Part shown: in pieces, positions 44,190 through 55,240 of the stretch
How positions within the stretch are numbered: position 1 is the first letter of the stretch
Layout of the letters: every line of letters begins with the position of its first letter
Assembly: GCA_018340375.1 (NCBI GenBank)
Contig: JAFFJZ010000014.1
Span: forward strand, 4,030,001 to 4,094,000
Source: Gonatopus flavifemur
Lineage: Eukaryota > Arthropoda > Insecta > Hymenoptera > Dryinidae
Reading direction: 5' to 3'
Length of the DNA: 64,000 bases
Position numbers and translations under genes: made by a program
Notes under the pieces: generated by a model
Told to the model about the DNA's origin: nothing
What the model saw: the letters and a program-made list of their open reading frames with translations, nothing else
Database searches by the model: none

Positions 44190-44870
44190 TGCTTCAGTGG
44201 TCAGAAAGGAAGCGTTCACTTCATTCCATGGTGACGGGTGATGGGAAATGAATTTATCACAGCAATTCGAAGAGAAGGAAGTCATGGGGACTGCCCGTTC
44301 ATGCTTCTACGTCATTGGCTCTGCCAAATATTCACGCTGGGTAGGTTATGCTGTGTATTTGGTGGGACAAGGTTGGTGTTATTCATTACGACTTGTTGAA
44401 ACCGGACAGAACCGTCACTGGGGAACGGTATCGAATTCAATTGATGCGACTGAGCCGAGTACTGCGCGGAAAACGGTCACAATAAGAGCAGAAGCACAAC
44501 AAAGTGATTCTGCTGCATGACAACGATCAGCCTCATGTTGTCAAACCTGTTGAAACCTACGGGGAAACGCTCAAATGGGAAGTCTCATCCCACCCACCAT
44601 AGTCCCAAAATATTGTACCGCCCGATTATCACTTCTTCCGTTCGATTGCACATGGTCTGGCTGATCGGCAGTTCCGATCATATGGAGACATCAAAAAATG
44701 GCACGATTCGTGGTGAGGCTCAAAGAATGAAGATTTTTCTTGTTACGGTATTCAAGCTCTGCCATAAAGATGGGCAAAAGTTGTAGCTAGTGATGGGCAA
44801 TACTTTGGAGGATTCATTTGTAACCATTCCCACACAATAAAGTTGCATTTTCACACAAAAAAACAGCGAG
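44190..44870 (+). pseudogene. mariner transposase relic (catalytic part)
   Basis: The plus strand reads MVTGDGK, SNSKRRKSWG, IWWDKVGVIHYDLLKP, RYRIQLMRLSRVLRGKR, HDNDQPHVVKPVETYGETLK, PDYHFFRSIAHGLAD, then RWAKVVASDGQYFGG, with several stops. It is closest by eye to the mariner at 3909-4948 (shared GDGK, LMRLSR and VVASD-QYF). The N-terminal DNA-binding part is missing; a MITE lies just upstream. The open frames at 44248-44786 are in other frames and are not genes. Confidence 0.78.
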
Positions 44871-44927
44871 AACCTGGTTGCTCACCTCATATGTTGTCGC
44901 TCATTTCCATTATGTTTCATAATATTA

Positions 44928-46187
44928 GGTGTGCACGCTGAAACTCGGCTTTTTTTGTCAAATTCAATTTTATTAAAAAAATACTTCTTTCAAGAATTAT
45001 CAATTAAAATATTCGCCGCCATTATCTACAGTCTTTTGCCGTTTATCGGGTAGTAGATGAATGCCTCCACGATAGAAACTTGGTGATTTTGAAACAAGAT
45101 AGCTATCCAGCCATTTCCGGACATCTTCGATATTCATGAAGTGTTGCTCCTTCAAATATGACGACATTGATCTGAATAAGTGATAATCAGAAGGAGCTAA
45201 GTCTGATGGATATGCCGCATAACGTACAACTCCCCAGCCTAAATTGAGGATGAGTTCCTGGGTTGGTTTTGCTGTATGTGGACGTGCATTATCACGCAGC
45301 AGCATCACTTTTCGCCTTCCTTGCCCCGTAACTGATCATTTCTCCTCCAGAGCAGCACTCACTTTGATCAGCTGGGCTCGGTAACCCTCAGTCGTAATAG
45401 TTTGGCCAGGTTCGAGGAGCTCGTAGTAAATGATTCTTTTCCACCCCACCAGAGACACAGTAAAACTTTCTTCGCATGAATATTCGGGTTTTCAACTGAT
45501 GTAGATGGCTGGCCCCCGGATCAACCGATATTTTTATACGTTTAGGATTGTCGTACAAAATCCATTTTCCATCACTCGTAATGATTTTATGCAGAAAATT
45601 CTTCTTCTTGAACCGAGAAAGCAAATTCATGCAAATGGCAACTCTTTGTCTTTTATCTTCTTTCGTCAGTTTATGAGGAGCCCAGTTTCTTTCCTTTCGT
45701 ATTTTTCCCAATGCATGTAATCGGAGTAAAATTGCTTGACGAGTAACTCCTAACTGTTCTGCAAGCTTTTTTTGAGTTCGACATGGATTTTCATTCAGTG
45801 AAACTTCAAGTTCTTCATCCTCAAATTTTTCGATTGCACCTGGACGTGGATCATCCTCAAAACTGAAATTTCCATCACAAAATTTGTAAACCACTTTCTC
45901 ACTCGATGAATAGCTCACAGAATGTTCATTCAATGTCGTAATAATCAATTCCATAGCTTGAGCAGCATTTTCATTCATTTGAAAACAAAAGAGAATACAA
46001 TGGCGTAAATGTTACTTATCGACATCCATCTCATAAAACTGTTACACAGGAAATTACTACTTGAAAATGACTGATATGACAACTGCAATGTCCATGCTAC
46101 ATATATCCAAAATGGCGGAAGAATTGGATACGTTCGAATATTTCGTTTCATGCAAGCAACTTGAAGCCGAGTTTCAACTTGCAGACC
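44928..46187 (-). mobile_element. Second mariner element (different subfamily)
   Basis: GGTGTGCACGCTGAAACTCG (44928) is mirrored by CGAGTTTCAACTTGCAGACC (to 46187), diverged inverted repeats of about 25 bp that continue inward with GCTT. A TA precedes the left end at 44926-44927, and AAATA follows the right end. The length is about 1.26 kb, normal for mariner, and it contains a transposase on the minus strand. Confidence 0.8.
45000..45978 (-). pseudogene. mariner transposase (second subfamily)
   Basis: The N-terminal region is 45388-45978: a helix-turn-helix around VVYKFCDGNFSFEDDPRPG, then NPCRTQKKLAEQLGVTRQAI, the linker NWAPHKLTKEDKRQRVAICM and the first catalytic Asp in IITSDGKWILYDNPKR. 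A frame change between about 45390 and 45310 leads to RDNARPHTAKPTQ and SDLAPSDYHLFRS, with 34 residues between the last two catalytic Asp (mariner D34D). The tail ends LPDKRQKTVDNGGEYFN at a stop. About 326 codons are spanned. Confidence 0.86.
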
Positions 46188-49100
46188 AAATATTTTTTTT
46201 GCATGCAATTTACTGTTGTAGGTGGGCAAGTTTTCCACGCTCTCACGATTTGGTCTGGAACAGAAAATGTTTTTCGATACACCCTCATCTTCATGTCATA
46301 ACGAACTGTGAAATTTGAAGGAATGTGAATGTGGGGGTCATTCCATATGGAATCTTCAGATTGACATAGTTGCACAATTCCAGATTCCGGATATATTTGG
46401 CAGAAATCTTCGTTGAGGAGTGCAAAATCCATGGCCATTTGATTCTGATGTTCCATTAGATCCTTCCCACGTCAATTAAAACACTTGAAAATCACTATTT
46501 TCTAGCTCATACCTTTGACTGTCAATTCTTTAGAATAAAGAATATCTTACCATTCGTGGTAGCATTCTGAGGCTGGGAGATAATACTTTGTTCAGGAAAT
46601 ATCAAAAGTTACAAAATATTTGTCTTCAGCTAGCATTCCCAAAGCATCGAACACTCGTTCCATGATTTTTATCAGTGTTGTAATTATAGTCCCTCAACCC
46701 TCTGTGGGTCACCCTCAAAACTTATTTGAAGGAATTATCCATCATTATTCATCGAGGCCATAACAGACTTATGGATACCAATTTGTGGTTGTTGAAGGAG
46801 GAATGAGTGAAGTTTGTGACACACGAGACCATTGAGAATTTTTGAGGTGCATGGATGAGGATTTGTTGAAACAGCGTGCCTTTTTGCCTTGGTGACCGAT
46901 CGAAGGTTGGAGACAACCAAAATCATTGAGCATTGTCCTCAGTGGTGCAGACCTGCACCATCTCGATCCTTCACTACGTCGCATGTTTGGATGCACGGGG
47001 AGAAAGACAGAGAACAAGCTCTGGGCACCACTGATTGTTCTCATCATTTATCAGAAGAAACTTGATCAACATCAGGTTTATATAGATATATCAATTCACA
47101 TACTTACACGAGCGATACACAACTATTCGATTAGAAGATACCTTCAAGAGAATGATGAATATCATCGTAAGTCTGTGATTCCAGAACTTTCCCATCAAAA
47201 ATGTAAATCGACCTTTTCCAAGCCCCGTTCAGTTCCAGGTTGGGGTGGTATCAACCAAGACAGAGCCTTGGAAAGCTCGGTGTTCAAATTTTCACCCGGA
47301 TTATCAGTCTTACTAACTTTTTAGCAAGCATTTCACAGAAGACATGAACCGGATTTGAAGTGATCTGATCCGATGTGATGAGATTTCAATGAATGTATTC
47401 AGAGCAAATTGGATTTCTCCATGATTCCATCCATTTGGATCTGGTATCATCTGAATTGACGGGATAAAAAAATTGGATAGCAGTGAATTTCCTCTCTTCA
47501 CATCTCGGAGAAGATTTTCACTGAGTATCACTGAAATATAAAATAGTGCGGCGACCAATTTCTTCTTTTCCTGGTGATTCCATATGGAATAACCTGTATC
47601 ATATGTCCAAAAAACCGATTGAGATCTCAATTCCGCCTCCAAATTCCATATTTTCAACTTATTGTGGTATGTCTCAATGATTTTCACATAGACTGAAGTT
47701 TATATCAGTTCGTTTTCTCACCAATTCGACTGACTGGAAGTGATGAGAATAGGGAGATTCAACATTTCTATTTATTGATCCGATTCACCTCGTCCTACCG
47801 TTCCCTTGGAATAGACCCCTGCAGGGGTTTGTCCCATCTAAAACTCTGAATTTTCCTGATTCGTCGGGGACTAGTAAATTTTGGTGATTCCACTAACAAT
47901 TATTAGTTTCCAAGGATCCGGGAAAATTTTGCTCGACGAATTTCCAGTGCGACCAGAGTGGAATTTCTATGTTCGGAAATAACAAAATGATCGATCGTTA
48001 TGAATCAATTCATCTGTAAACCAATTCAGACCAAAAATATCATATAATTAATCACGTAATTGACTCGGGGTCAGCGATTGTTTGTATAAGTCGATGATTC
48101 ATTGCCATCTACCATACCCATCCCTGACTGGGATTTTGTTAATATGTGCGTTCACATTTGTAACACTCCTCACTTCTCAATATCATGATCACATTATGTA
48201 CTCACCAGGAAGTATCACAAGCATGCGTCAATGTCAGGTATCGTGCACCCAGACCATAGAAAGTCCTGAGTACTCCCAAGGAGTTTCCAAGAGAATGTCC
48301 ACCTTCGATCCCAATTAGACTAGCGATTTTGCCCTCTCGATGCGCTTCAATGAGACCTGTAGAAGTACAGACCCGTGAGAAATTGGGATTACGGGAAAAT
48401 TATATCATAAATTGTTGCCGACGTAATTCAAATTGTTCGCACATTATTAGTTTTCGTTTATTGTTCTGTATTCTGAAATTATGCATCATTGCATGGAATC
48501 TAATAATCTTTATTCAACTCGAATTTTTCTGTTCCAACGGTCCATCGCTCACCAGAATGACACGCCTTGGGATATTAGGTGCTGAATTGTTCAGTTCAAA
48601 GTGTACTTTGATTCGCGAATCACTTATATAGCCCTGCGATGGCTAATGAATATGTGAAGAAAAAGAGGGAGATAGGAACAATTGCATTTGAAGGGTTTTA
48701 TTGTTTCATTCATTTATTGATAACCTGAAAGTGATGAAATCACAAAGTGCTATCGAATTCAGCTTCGCGTTTTTGAGAACAATGTGAAAATACTAGTTGA
48801 AGGATGCATTCTACGCTGCTAGGTTACGCGTAAAACATAGCGTGATAGTGAAATTAGAATCAAATTTAGAAAGAAGAATTGAGCGACAAAAAGAAGAATT
48901 GATCTTCTCTTCCTCGGTCCACCGAACTTGCCTTGAACGTACCCGAGCGTTCCCGACCACTCACGCACGTGCTACTTGACTTTTTATGCGTCATGACGCG
49001 TTGAGTGAAAGAGCTACAGTTGATTACTGTCTTTCTCTCTTCACACACCCGAACGGTGAGGCAGTGTTGGTGTCCCACTGGCCGCATGGTAGGGGCCGTC

Positions 49101-50913
49101 AGCTCCCGCATTCTGGTCTCACTGGTATGAAGGTCCCAGGTATACGAATTTGATGCGTAGTTAGAATTTGTGATTGGAAAGAACAATAATGAATCGAAAT
49201 AAAATTTGATCACAAACGGATTCAATCAAACTTGAACAAAATAGCGAATTTTTAATTGCACTGGTTCATAAGCACGTGAGGCGACAATACACCCAAATTT
49301 GGTCAGTGGAAGCTGAGGTCTTTGACAGGCGCGGGGCACTCGCGTACAAGACACTCGGTTATGATTAGATTTTATTTGGTTCCATTCTAATTCCTTCAAA
49401 CCGAAACGTGTGTGATGAACAGAAAATCGAGTCGCGAAATCTAGTCAAGACTGTTGTCCCATGACTGGTCACCTGTTTTTATAACCCACAATCAGGAGTT
49501 TGATGGTGCTCTTCTAAGGTGGCCGAGTCGTGGGATGCAAGCTATTGTTGCTGGTTGTGCATTTTCGTTGTTTAGTATCAGAGTCTGGTTGTTGATCAGG
49601 GAAGGAAAGAAATTGGTATTGAAAGAAGATGGATGTCCTGAGCGCACCTGTAAAGAATGAAATTGCGGATGCTGGAGATTTTGTCACGTCGAATCGTGGG
49701 TAAGTGATTGACGCCTGGTATCTTCATGTTTGAATTCTTGGAGGTTCGAGGAACCTTCCTCCTTGTTTTATATTTCTGATGCGAATTCCTTTGTCTTTCT
49801 CTTTTTCGACTCATTTAGTTGAACTGATGTCTTGTTATGCTTATTCCATGAATGGAATTTTTTTCATATGAGAGTTTCTGTTGTTCGGTTCTAAGTTTTT
49901 TTTCTATGTATATATTGAAATTGAAAGGAGAGATGGAATCGAATCGAGAACTTGGCATATAATTTCCAGGGAAGAATTCTGTTTATGTGTTGGTCCGTGT
50001 CGTTTTCTTTCTTAGGGATAAAATTTTGATGGTCGGTTATCGATTCTACCCCATGCGCTTCCACCGTGAAATCCCTAGTTCATTATTCTAATGTCCATGC
50101 AAGTGGTCCTTGTGCGTGATCGTACTGGGTTGAGGGTGAGGATATTATCCTTCCATGTTTCTTTTTATTGATTCGGAGGCGCGTGCCCGCCCGTATGCGC
50201 TAGGACAGACATAGTATGTATATAGGTTTGTTTAGGTATCGAATTTATTTGGGAAAAAAGTGAGATTGAATGCTCATGCAGCTTGGAGACGATGGGTTTT
50301 ATGTCGAACCTATCCTTGAATTGGTGGGTTGGTACCCATTTCAATGGCATGATTCATTCCCTCCAAGTTGCATTCACATCATCAAATTAAAGTACTGCAA
50401 TATACATATATGAATGTGGATGTGTGTATACATTCGGAGGGTGATGTTTTTGATCCTCAAAAAAGTTCTGGGAGTTCGGTGGGCACATCACACCTCCATG
50501 CCGAGGGCTGAACACGACAGGAGCGGAACGCTTCCTCGTGTTCGATTTTACACCGAGGACATGTGCCGACCGAACTCTGCCGAGAGAAGGGTGTTTTTTT
50601 CAGATCGATTCCCATCATGCGGACTCCCCGAATAGGCCGCTGTTGGCGTTATGAGGCCCGTTATATGGAGGGTGGCCTATGGATGCTGACGATCTTGAGA
50701 GTGAGGTCAGCTGCATGATTTGTGGGACGTTTCCAGATCTTCAAGTGTCGATTTTTTTCCCTTCGGACGCATTTTTTATGTCCAGATTTTGAGATCCAGA
50801 TTGATGTGAGGATCATGATTATTGCGGACACACTGATCAGAGTTCTCATGCTCAAGATGTTGTATTGTCGACTTCTGTCGCGTTTTGGCAGCTCTTTGGC
50901 CTTTTGTCTGATT

Positions 50914-50916
<3 letters not shown>
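46188..50916. other. Long stretch without recognised genes
   Basis: The frames here (for example 46148-46456 minus, 46926-47324 plus, 47313-47687 minus, 48866-49225 minus, 49454-49660 plus) are under 135 codons, lack recognisable motifs and mostly overlap others. I see no inverted terminal repeats, tRNA or long tandem repeat. This is the largest interval that may be old single-copy host DNA. Confidence 0.4.

Positions 50917-50951
<35 letters not shown>
50917..50951. repeat. (TA)n microsatellite
   Basis: An uninterrupted run of about 17 TA units. It produces artificial Ile/Tyr-rich frames on both strands (50661-51084). Confidence 0.92.
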
Positions 50952-50952
<1 letters not shown>

Positions 50953-51785
50953 ATAGGTGATGAGTTTGTACTTCCGCTTCTCCTTCCGATCCTTGCATGG
51001 ACACATTCTGAATCTAATTGATTCAGGAATCTTATGACACGGATGTACGTTCATTGCCAATGACAATATCGAGAAATAGATCAATTCCTCATCATATTTT
51101 TGATCAGAATGAATTCAACTATAATCTTTTGGAAAAATTCCGAAAAAGGAGTACTTTTGAATCTCCATTTCGTTAGTGTCACCTCTTCCTCCGTCCGTAT
51201 GGCAGCCCCCCCCCCTCTCTCGACTGTCGGGCGAGTGTATACAGTTCTCGGCAGTCTATTCAGTACTACACTTACTGTTCCGTAGTGTTTCAGGCATCAA
51301 GGAGCAGGCAACAGAGACTACTTCACCCATGAGGTCCGGGAAATGCAGGATTTCAACTGTCATTTCAAACGTTGCAGATGATATATGATTCATCAAAAAC
51401 TCATGGCAAAAATACCTTACCTACTATTTTCGGGATTGCTCTTTCGATCGCTGAGGTTACAATTGCATTTAGATGGTGCTGGAATACCGATATGGCCGAT
51501 TTGAAATGAAAAGTCGACAAAAAATGGGAGGATATTTGACTTTGTGGTTTTTTTAGGGGTTGAAGATGCACTCAAAATTATTCAAAACATCAACCAAGAG
51601 TGCCCAACATATCTCAACTTCACGATAGAATTTTTTCCCAGACTTGAAGAAGACCTAACCTCTCTCAATTCACCATTTATTCACCAAAATAACTCGGATT
51701 TCTGGGAATCTAGAGGAAATTGATAGAACATCTGATTTTATTCGTTCGGTATCCCTCAAGAGGAGGACCCAGAGGTTTCTGAGGT
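50952..51785. other. No recognised gene
   Basis: It contains a poly-C run near 51210 and no coding signal I can support. Confidence 0.4.
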
Positions 51786-52018
51786 CGCTGACTACGAATC
51801 CATCATCTGATTTTCAAAATTCAAAATGGCGGATCCGATACGGCATACTGAAATTGATGAAATTCTTCTGGATCATGAGAAAATGTGTATACGAGGGGAT
51901 CTTTGGGGTCGCTGATGACTTATTCGGAGTCACATTTCGGAAATTCAAGATGGCGGATCCAATGTGGCATACCGGAATCCATGAGATGACTCAAAATCAT
52001 GCAATGATGTTTATACAG
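51786..52018. repeat. Two tandem ~116-bp monomers with core ATGGCGGATCCAAT
   Basis: GAGGTCGCTGACTACGAATC / GGGGTCGCTGATGACTTATT start the monomers. Each continues with a TTTTCAAAATTCAAAATGG- or TTTCGGAAATTCAAGATGG-like word, then CGGATCC-ATACGGCATAC or CGGATCCAATGTGGCATAC, and a GTTTATAC / GTGTATAC end. The core is shared with 31866-32285. Confidence 0.55.
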
Positions 52019-52215
52019 GGTTTTACAGGAGGAAATTGGTCATTTCCGTCCGTTGACCGTTTCATATGAACTTTTCCTAACTCAAACCACGTGGAGGTGG
52101 ACATCAAGAGTCTCTCCTCATTTTTTTTGTATTGTTTTGATCTTTCCATTTTTTTAAAAAATTTTTCAATTACATTTCTATAATCTTTTTCATGTTTTTC
52201 TTTCACTCATGACTT

Positions 52216-52321
52216 CCCATATAGCACAAATGTCTCAATAATATCTCCAGAATATTCTGACAATATTACAATGTCCCTAGAATATTCTGGAGATATTGCT
52301 GAGACATTTGTGCTATGTGGG
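52216..52321. repeat. Hairpin MITE, CCCATATAGCACAA ends
   Basis: CCCATATAGCACAAATGTCT and CAATAATATCTCCAGAATATT are answered by GAATATTCTGGAGATATTG and GAGACATTTGTGCTATGTGGG. The ends match the family at 23175-23261. It lies just beyond the 3' end of the piggyBac relic. Confidence 0.72.
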
Positions 52322-53690
52322 TTCATACATCACTGACCAAGCTCATTCTGTCCATCTTCAGGCCTGAATTATCGGTAGAGCCCTTCCATTCTTCCACTAT
52401 TTTTCCTTGAAGCTGGGCATGAAATTTGTTTTTACAATTTCTACAGTAATACAAATCACGAGTGCAACAGCATATGTATGTGCAAATAATCCATTCCTTC
52501 GTTAAACACTTTTTGGACTTGTTTTGCGACGAAAATTATGTTTCTCATTATACCTCTTCTGTCCAATATCCAAATAATGTCAAGCAACACTTATAGCAAC
52601 ATCTTTTGTAGCGATCTTCTTTGATTCAGGATTTGATAAATTATAAATCACAAGTGCATTTGTGATAGTGGCTTGAATTAAACGTGTGAGAACTACATGA
52701 GTCCACTGTTCACTACGTATACATATCTGCACGTTGTTTCAGTTACTGTCGTGGAGATCTACTCCGCCCATGAATCGATTGTAGACATGGAAAGCGTGAG
52801 GGGATGAAAGAGATATTCTTGGATGATCTTTTGCACTATATCGTTCTGAGGGTAACATTAGAGTCCCTCTTGTAGCTGATGAAGCTATAGAGACCCGCTT
52901 GGAATCCATCACACTGATATAATTGATCCCACTCTTCTGATCATGTTTCGAAATAAATGTGCCTCTGGGAGCTTTTTCATCAATTATGTTTTTAGCCGAT
53001 ACTCTGTTGTCTCGAATAGTTCCTGTGAATTTCAGTCCTAATTTTTTCAGGTGTAACATGAAATCAACGGTAGTAAAATAATTGTCATGAAACAAATGAT
53101 ATTTCGATATGTTGGAGGAGGGTGTATCCTTGAAAAATTCATCCGAAAGATGCATGACAACTTCTGTCCCGAGGGCACATTTGTTCAGTTCATGAACGCG
53201 TGATCTCTTCCCACAGTACAGACCGAGATCAAACAAATATCCGTTTGCTGAACACAGTCCCAAAAATTTAGAACCTAATCGTATCGGTTTTCCGCGGATG
53301 AGTTTTTTCAAGCTGGTTCTGGCAAAAAATTCAGCCATCATTTCGTCCACCGATAACGCAGATTCAAAAAAAAAAAATTTTTGAATATTCTTACGGAACT
53401 TGTCCAACAATACCCGAACACGCCAAGCTTAATCATCTTTTTTTTTCATCGCTAGTTCTTGAATACTTTATGTTCGATTCGATTTCAAGGAAAGTATCAC
53501 GTGACATCGCAGATCGAACAATTTCGCAACTTGAAAGAGGGTCAAGGAACCAATAATCTTTTCGAGATTTACGTTTATTGAAGCTTGATAAAATCAAAAT
53601 TCCTAAATAAGTGTCCAAACCATTTAGACTTAGAGTATATCCATTCTCTTTGGTGGCTTCCACTATATAATTCTTCGTTCCGATTGGAAG
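52322..53690 (-). pseudogene. piggyBac-type transposase relic
   Basis: From 53690 down the minus strand reads LDTYLGILILSSFNKRKSRK and SAMSRDTFLEIESNIKYS (N-terminal part of the core), then after a break near 53420 DEMMAEFFARTSLKKLIRGK, LGSKFLGLCSANGYLFDLGL, HDNYFTTVDFM (first catalytic Asp) and GTIRDNR. ISVMDSKRVSIASS (second) and FMGGVDLHDSN (third) follow. After an in-frame TGA (52739-52741) the same frame continues RSEQWTHVVLTRLIQATITN. A Cys-rich tail near 52430-52480 (CTYICCCTRDLYYCRNCK) matches the C-terminal zinc-binding domain of piggyBac transposases. The N-terminus is cut where LINE sequence starts. TTAA-flanked ends were not found. Confidence 0.85.
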
Positions 53691-54597
53691 GGAGTAATGA
53701 TGATTAGAGTTAGAATAATACCGGTAGACGCGGTTATAGTCCAATTATACATGCCCACATCTGCATACTCAGAGGAAGATAACAAAAAAACGTACGATGA
53801 AATGAAAGAAGTGATAGAATATGTGAAGGGAGAAGGAAATTCAATGATCATAGGCGACTGGAATGCGGTAGTAGGGCAAGGAAGAGAGCGCAACATAATA
53901 GGAGATTTTGCGTTGGGAAAAAGAAATGAAAGGGGACAACGTTCAATCGGATTCTGTGGGAGCCATAAAATGGTTATTACCAACACAGTATTCGAGAATC
54001 ATCCAAGAAGGATCTATACTTGGAGAAGGCCAGGAGATACAGCAAGATACCAAATTGATTACAAATTAGTGAAACAAAGATTTTGAAACCGAGTGAAGAG
54101 CTGTAAAACTTATCTAGGCACGGATATAGATAGTGATCCCAATATGTTGCTAATTAAATGTTCTCTGAAATCCGAGGCTCTGAAGAAGAGAAAGAAAATG
54201 CAAAAAAGATGGAATTTGAAGAATCTCGAACAAGAACAAACACAGGAGGCATTCAAAGTGATGTTGGATGAAAAATTGGAGGATCGACAAGAGAAAGACC
54301 AAGGAATAGAAAGTAGGTGGACAAGTATACAGGGGAACATAGAACAATATGCGGATGAAATTTTGGAGAACGATGAAGTAGAACCTGAGAAACCATGGAT
54401 AACGGAAGAGATTCTCGATTTAATTGATGAAAGGAGGAAACACAAGAATAAGAGTAGCAAACAAGACCAGCAGACACGCAAGGCACGAGGAATAAAATAA
54501 TAAAAGAATCAAGGAGGAAAAAGAACAATGGTTGGAGGGAAAATGTCAGGATATAGAAGTGAGATCACATTTGAGGGGAATGGATGAGGCATTGTGA
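53675..54597 (+). pseudogene. LINE endonuclease fragment (RTE-like)
   Basis: The plus strand reads MMIRVRIIPVDAVIVQLYMP and SMIIGDWNAVVGQGRERNII, then FCGSHKMVITNTVFENHPRR and YTWRRPGDTARYQIDYKLVK: the C-terminal half of an AP-type LINE endonuclease, with the GDWN and RYQIDY catalytic blocks. A stop at 54084-54086 is followed by GTDIDSDPNMLLIKCSLK and the basic linker before reverse transcriptase (EKPWITEEILDLIDERRKH) up to about 54590. The first half of the endonuclease and all reverse transcriptase are missing. It begins inside the piggyBac coding region. Confidence 0.83.
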
Positions 54598-55240
54598 TGT
54601 AACAAATCATCACAAAAAGAGTCGCGGGATGGCACCGCGCACGATCCCTATCGATCGTAACCGTAAACATTCATAACGAGTTAGTTTACTCGTGAGAATA
54701 CAGCTGTCGCTCGCTTACACGAGAATCGGGAACACATCTCCTCTCCCTCGCTATCCCTGTCCTCCTCTAATCCCTGTCCTTCTATTTGTTGAGGTTTCCC
54801 GTCCCCAAGGAGGCAGCGCCACCTATACCACGTATGCTTGGTAGGATTGGTTCAACGTCAGGAGGCGATATCAACGCCATCTCGGCCGTTCCAAAATCGA
54901 CAACCCCCAGGAGACTGGAAATCCCTCGCGGACAACACCATCTCTCTCCAACCCTGGACTAGAGAGAGAGAGAGTAAGATGAGTCGTCTCCGAGGATGCC
55001 ACCCCGTTCCTGGAACGGCGGAACAACGGCAGAGACCAACCCGACCACCCTGTACCCCTTCTCCCGGCCCCACCAAAGGAGAGAAAAGGACATAAACACC
55101 CGCACCCAGAAGATCTCCAAAACGCACATGCGCACACTCATCCAACGAGTAGTAAGAAGCCACCACCACCCGAGCGCGCGAGTCGAGCTCGAGAGTGCGC
55201 TCCAACGGAAAATCACCGACGGGGTTTCGTATATGATTTT
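54598..55240. other. GC-richer non-coding segment, possible LTR
   Basis: It starts TGTAACAAATCATCAC and is richer in G+C than its surroundings, with long overlapping frames on both strands (54838-55250) that have no family motif. GTGA occurs just before (54594-54597) and just after (55241-55244), but the right end is not CA. A solo LTR is possible but unproven. Confidence 0.3.

Noticed and set aside
44248..44786. Two plus-strand frames of about 90 codons
   Set aside because: They lie in the wrong frames of a mariner transposase relic; the real sense has stops.
49500..49530. GGTGGCCGAGTCGTGGGATG as a tRNA start
   Set aside because: It resembles a tRNA D-arm, but no matching acceptor stem, anticodon arm or T-arm follows.
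50661..51084. Overlapping frames on both strands with Ile-Tyr repeats
   Set aside because: They are produced by the (TA)n microsatellite.
54598..55240. Firm call of a solo LTR
   Set aside because: The right end is not CA and the proposed 4-5 bp duplication is weak, so it is listed only as possible.
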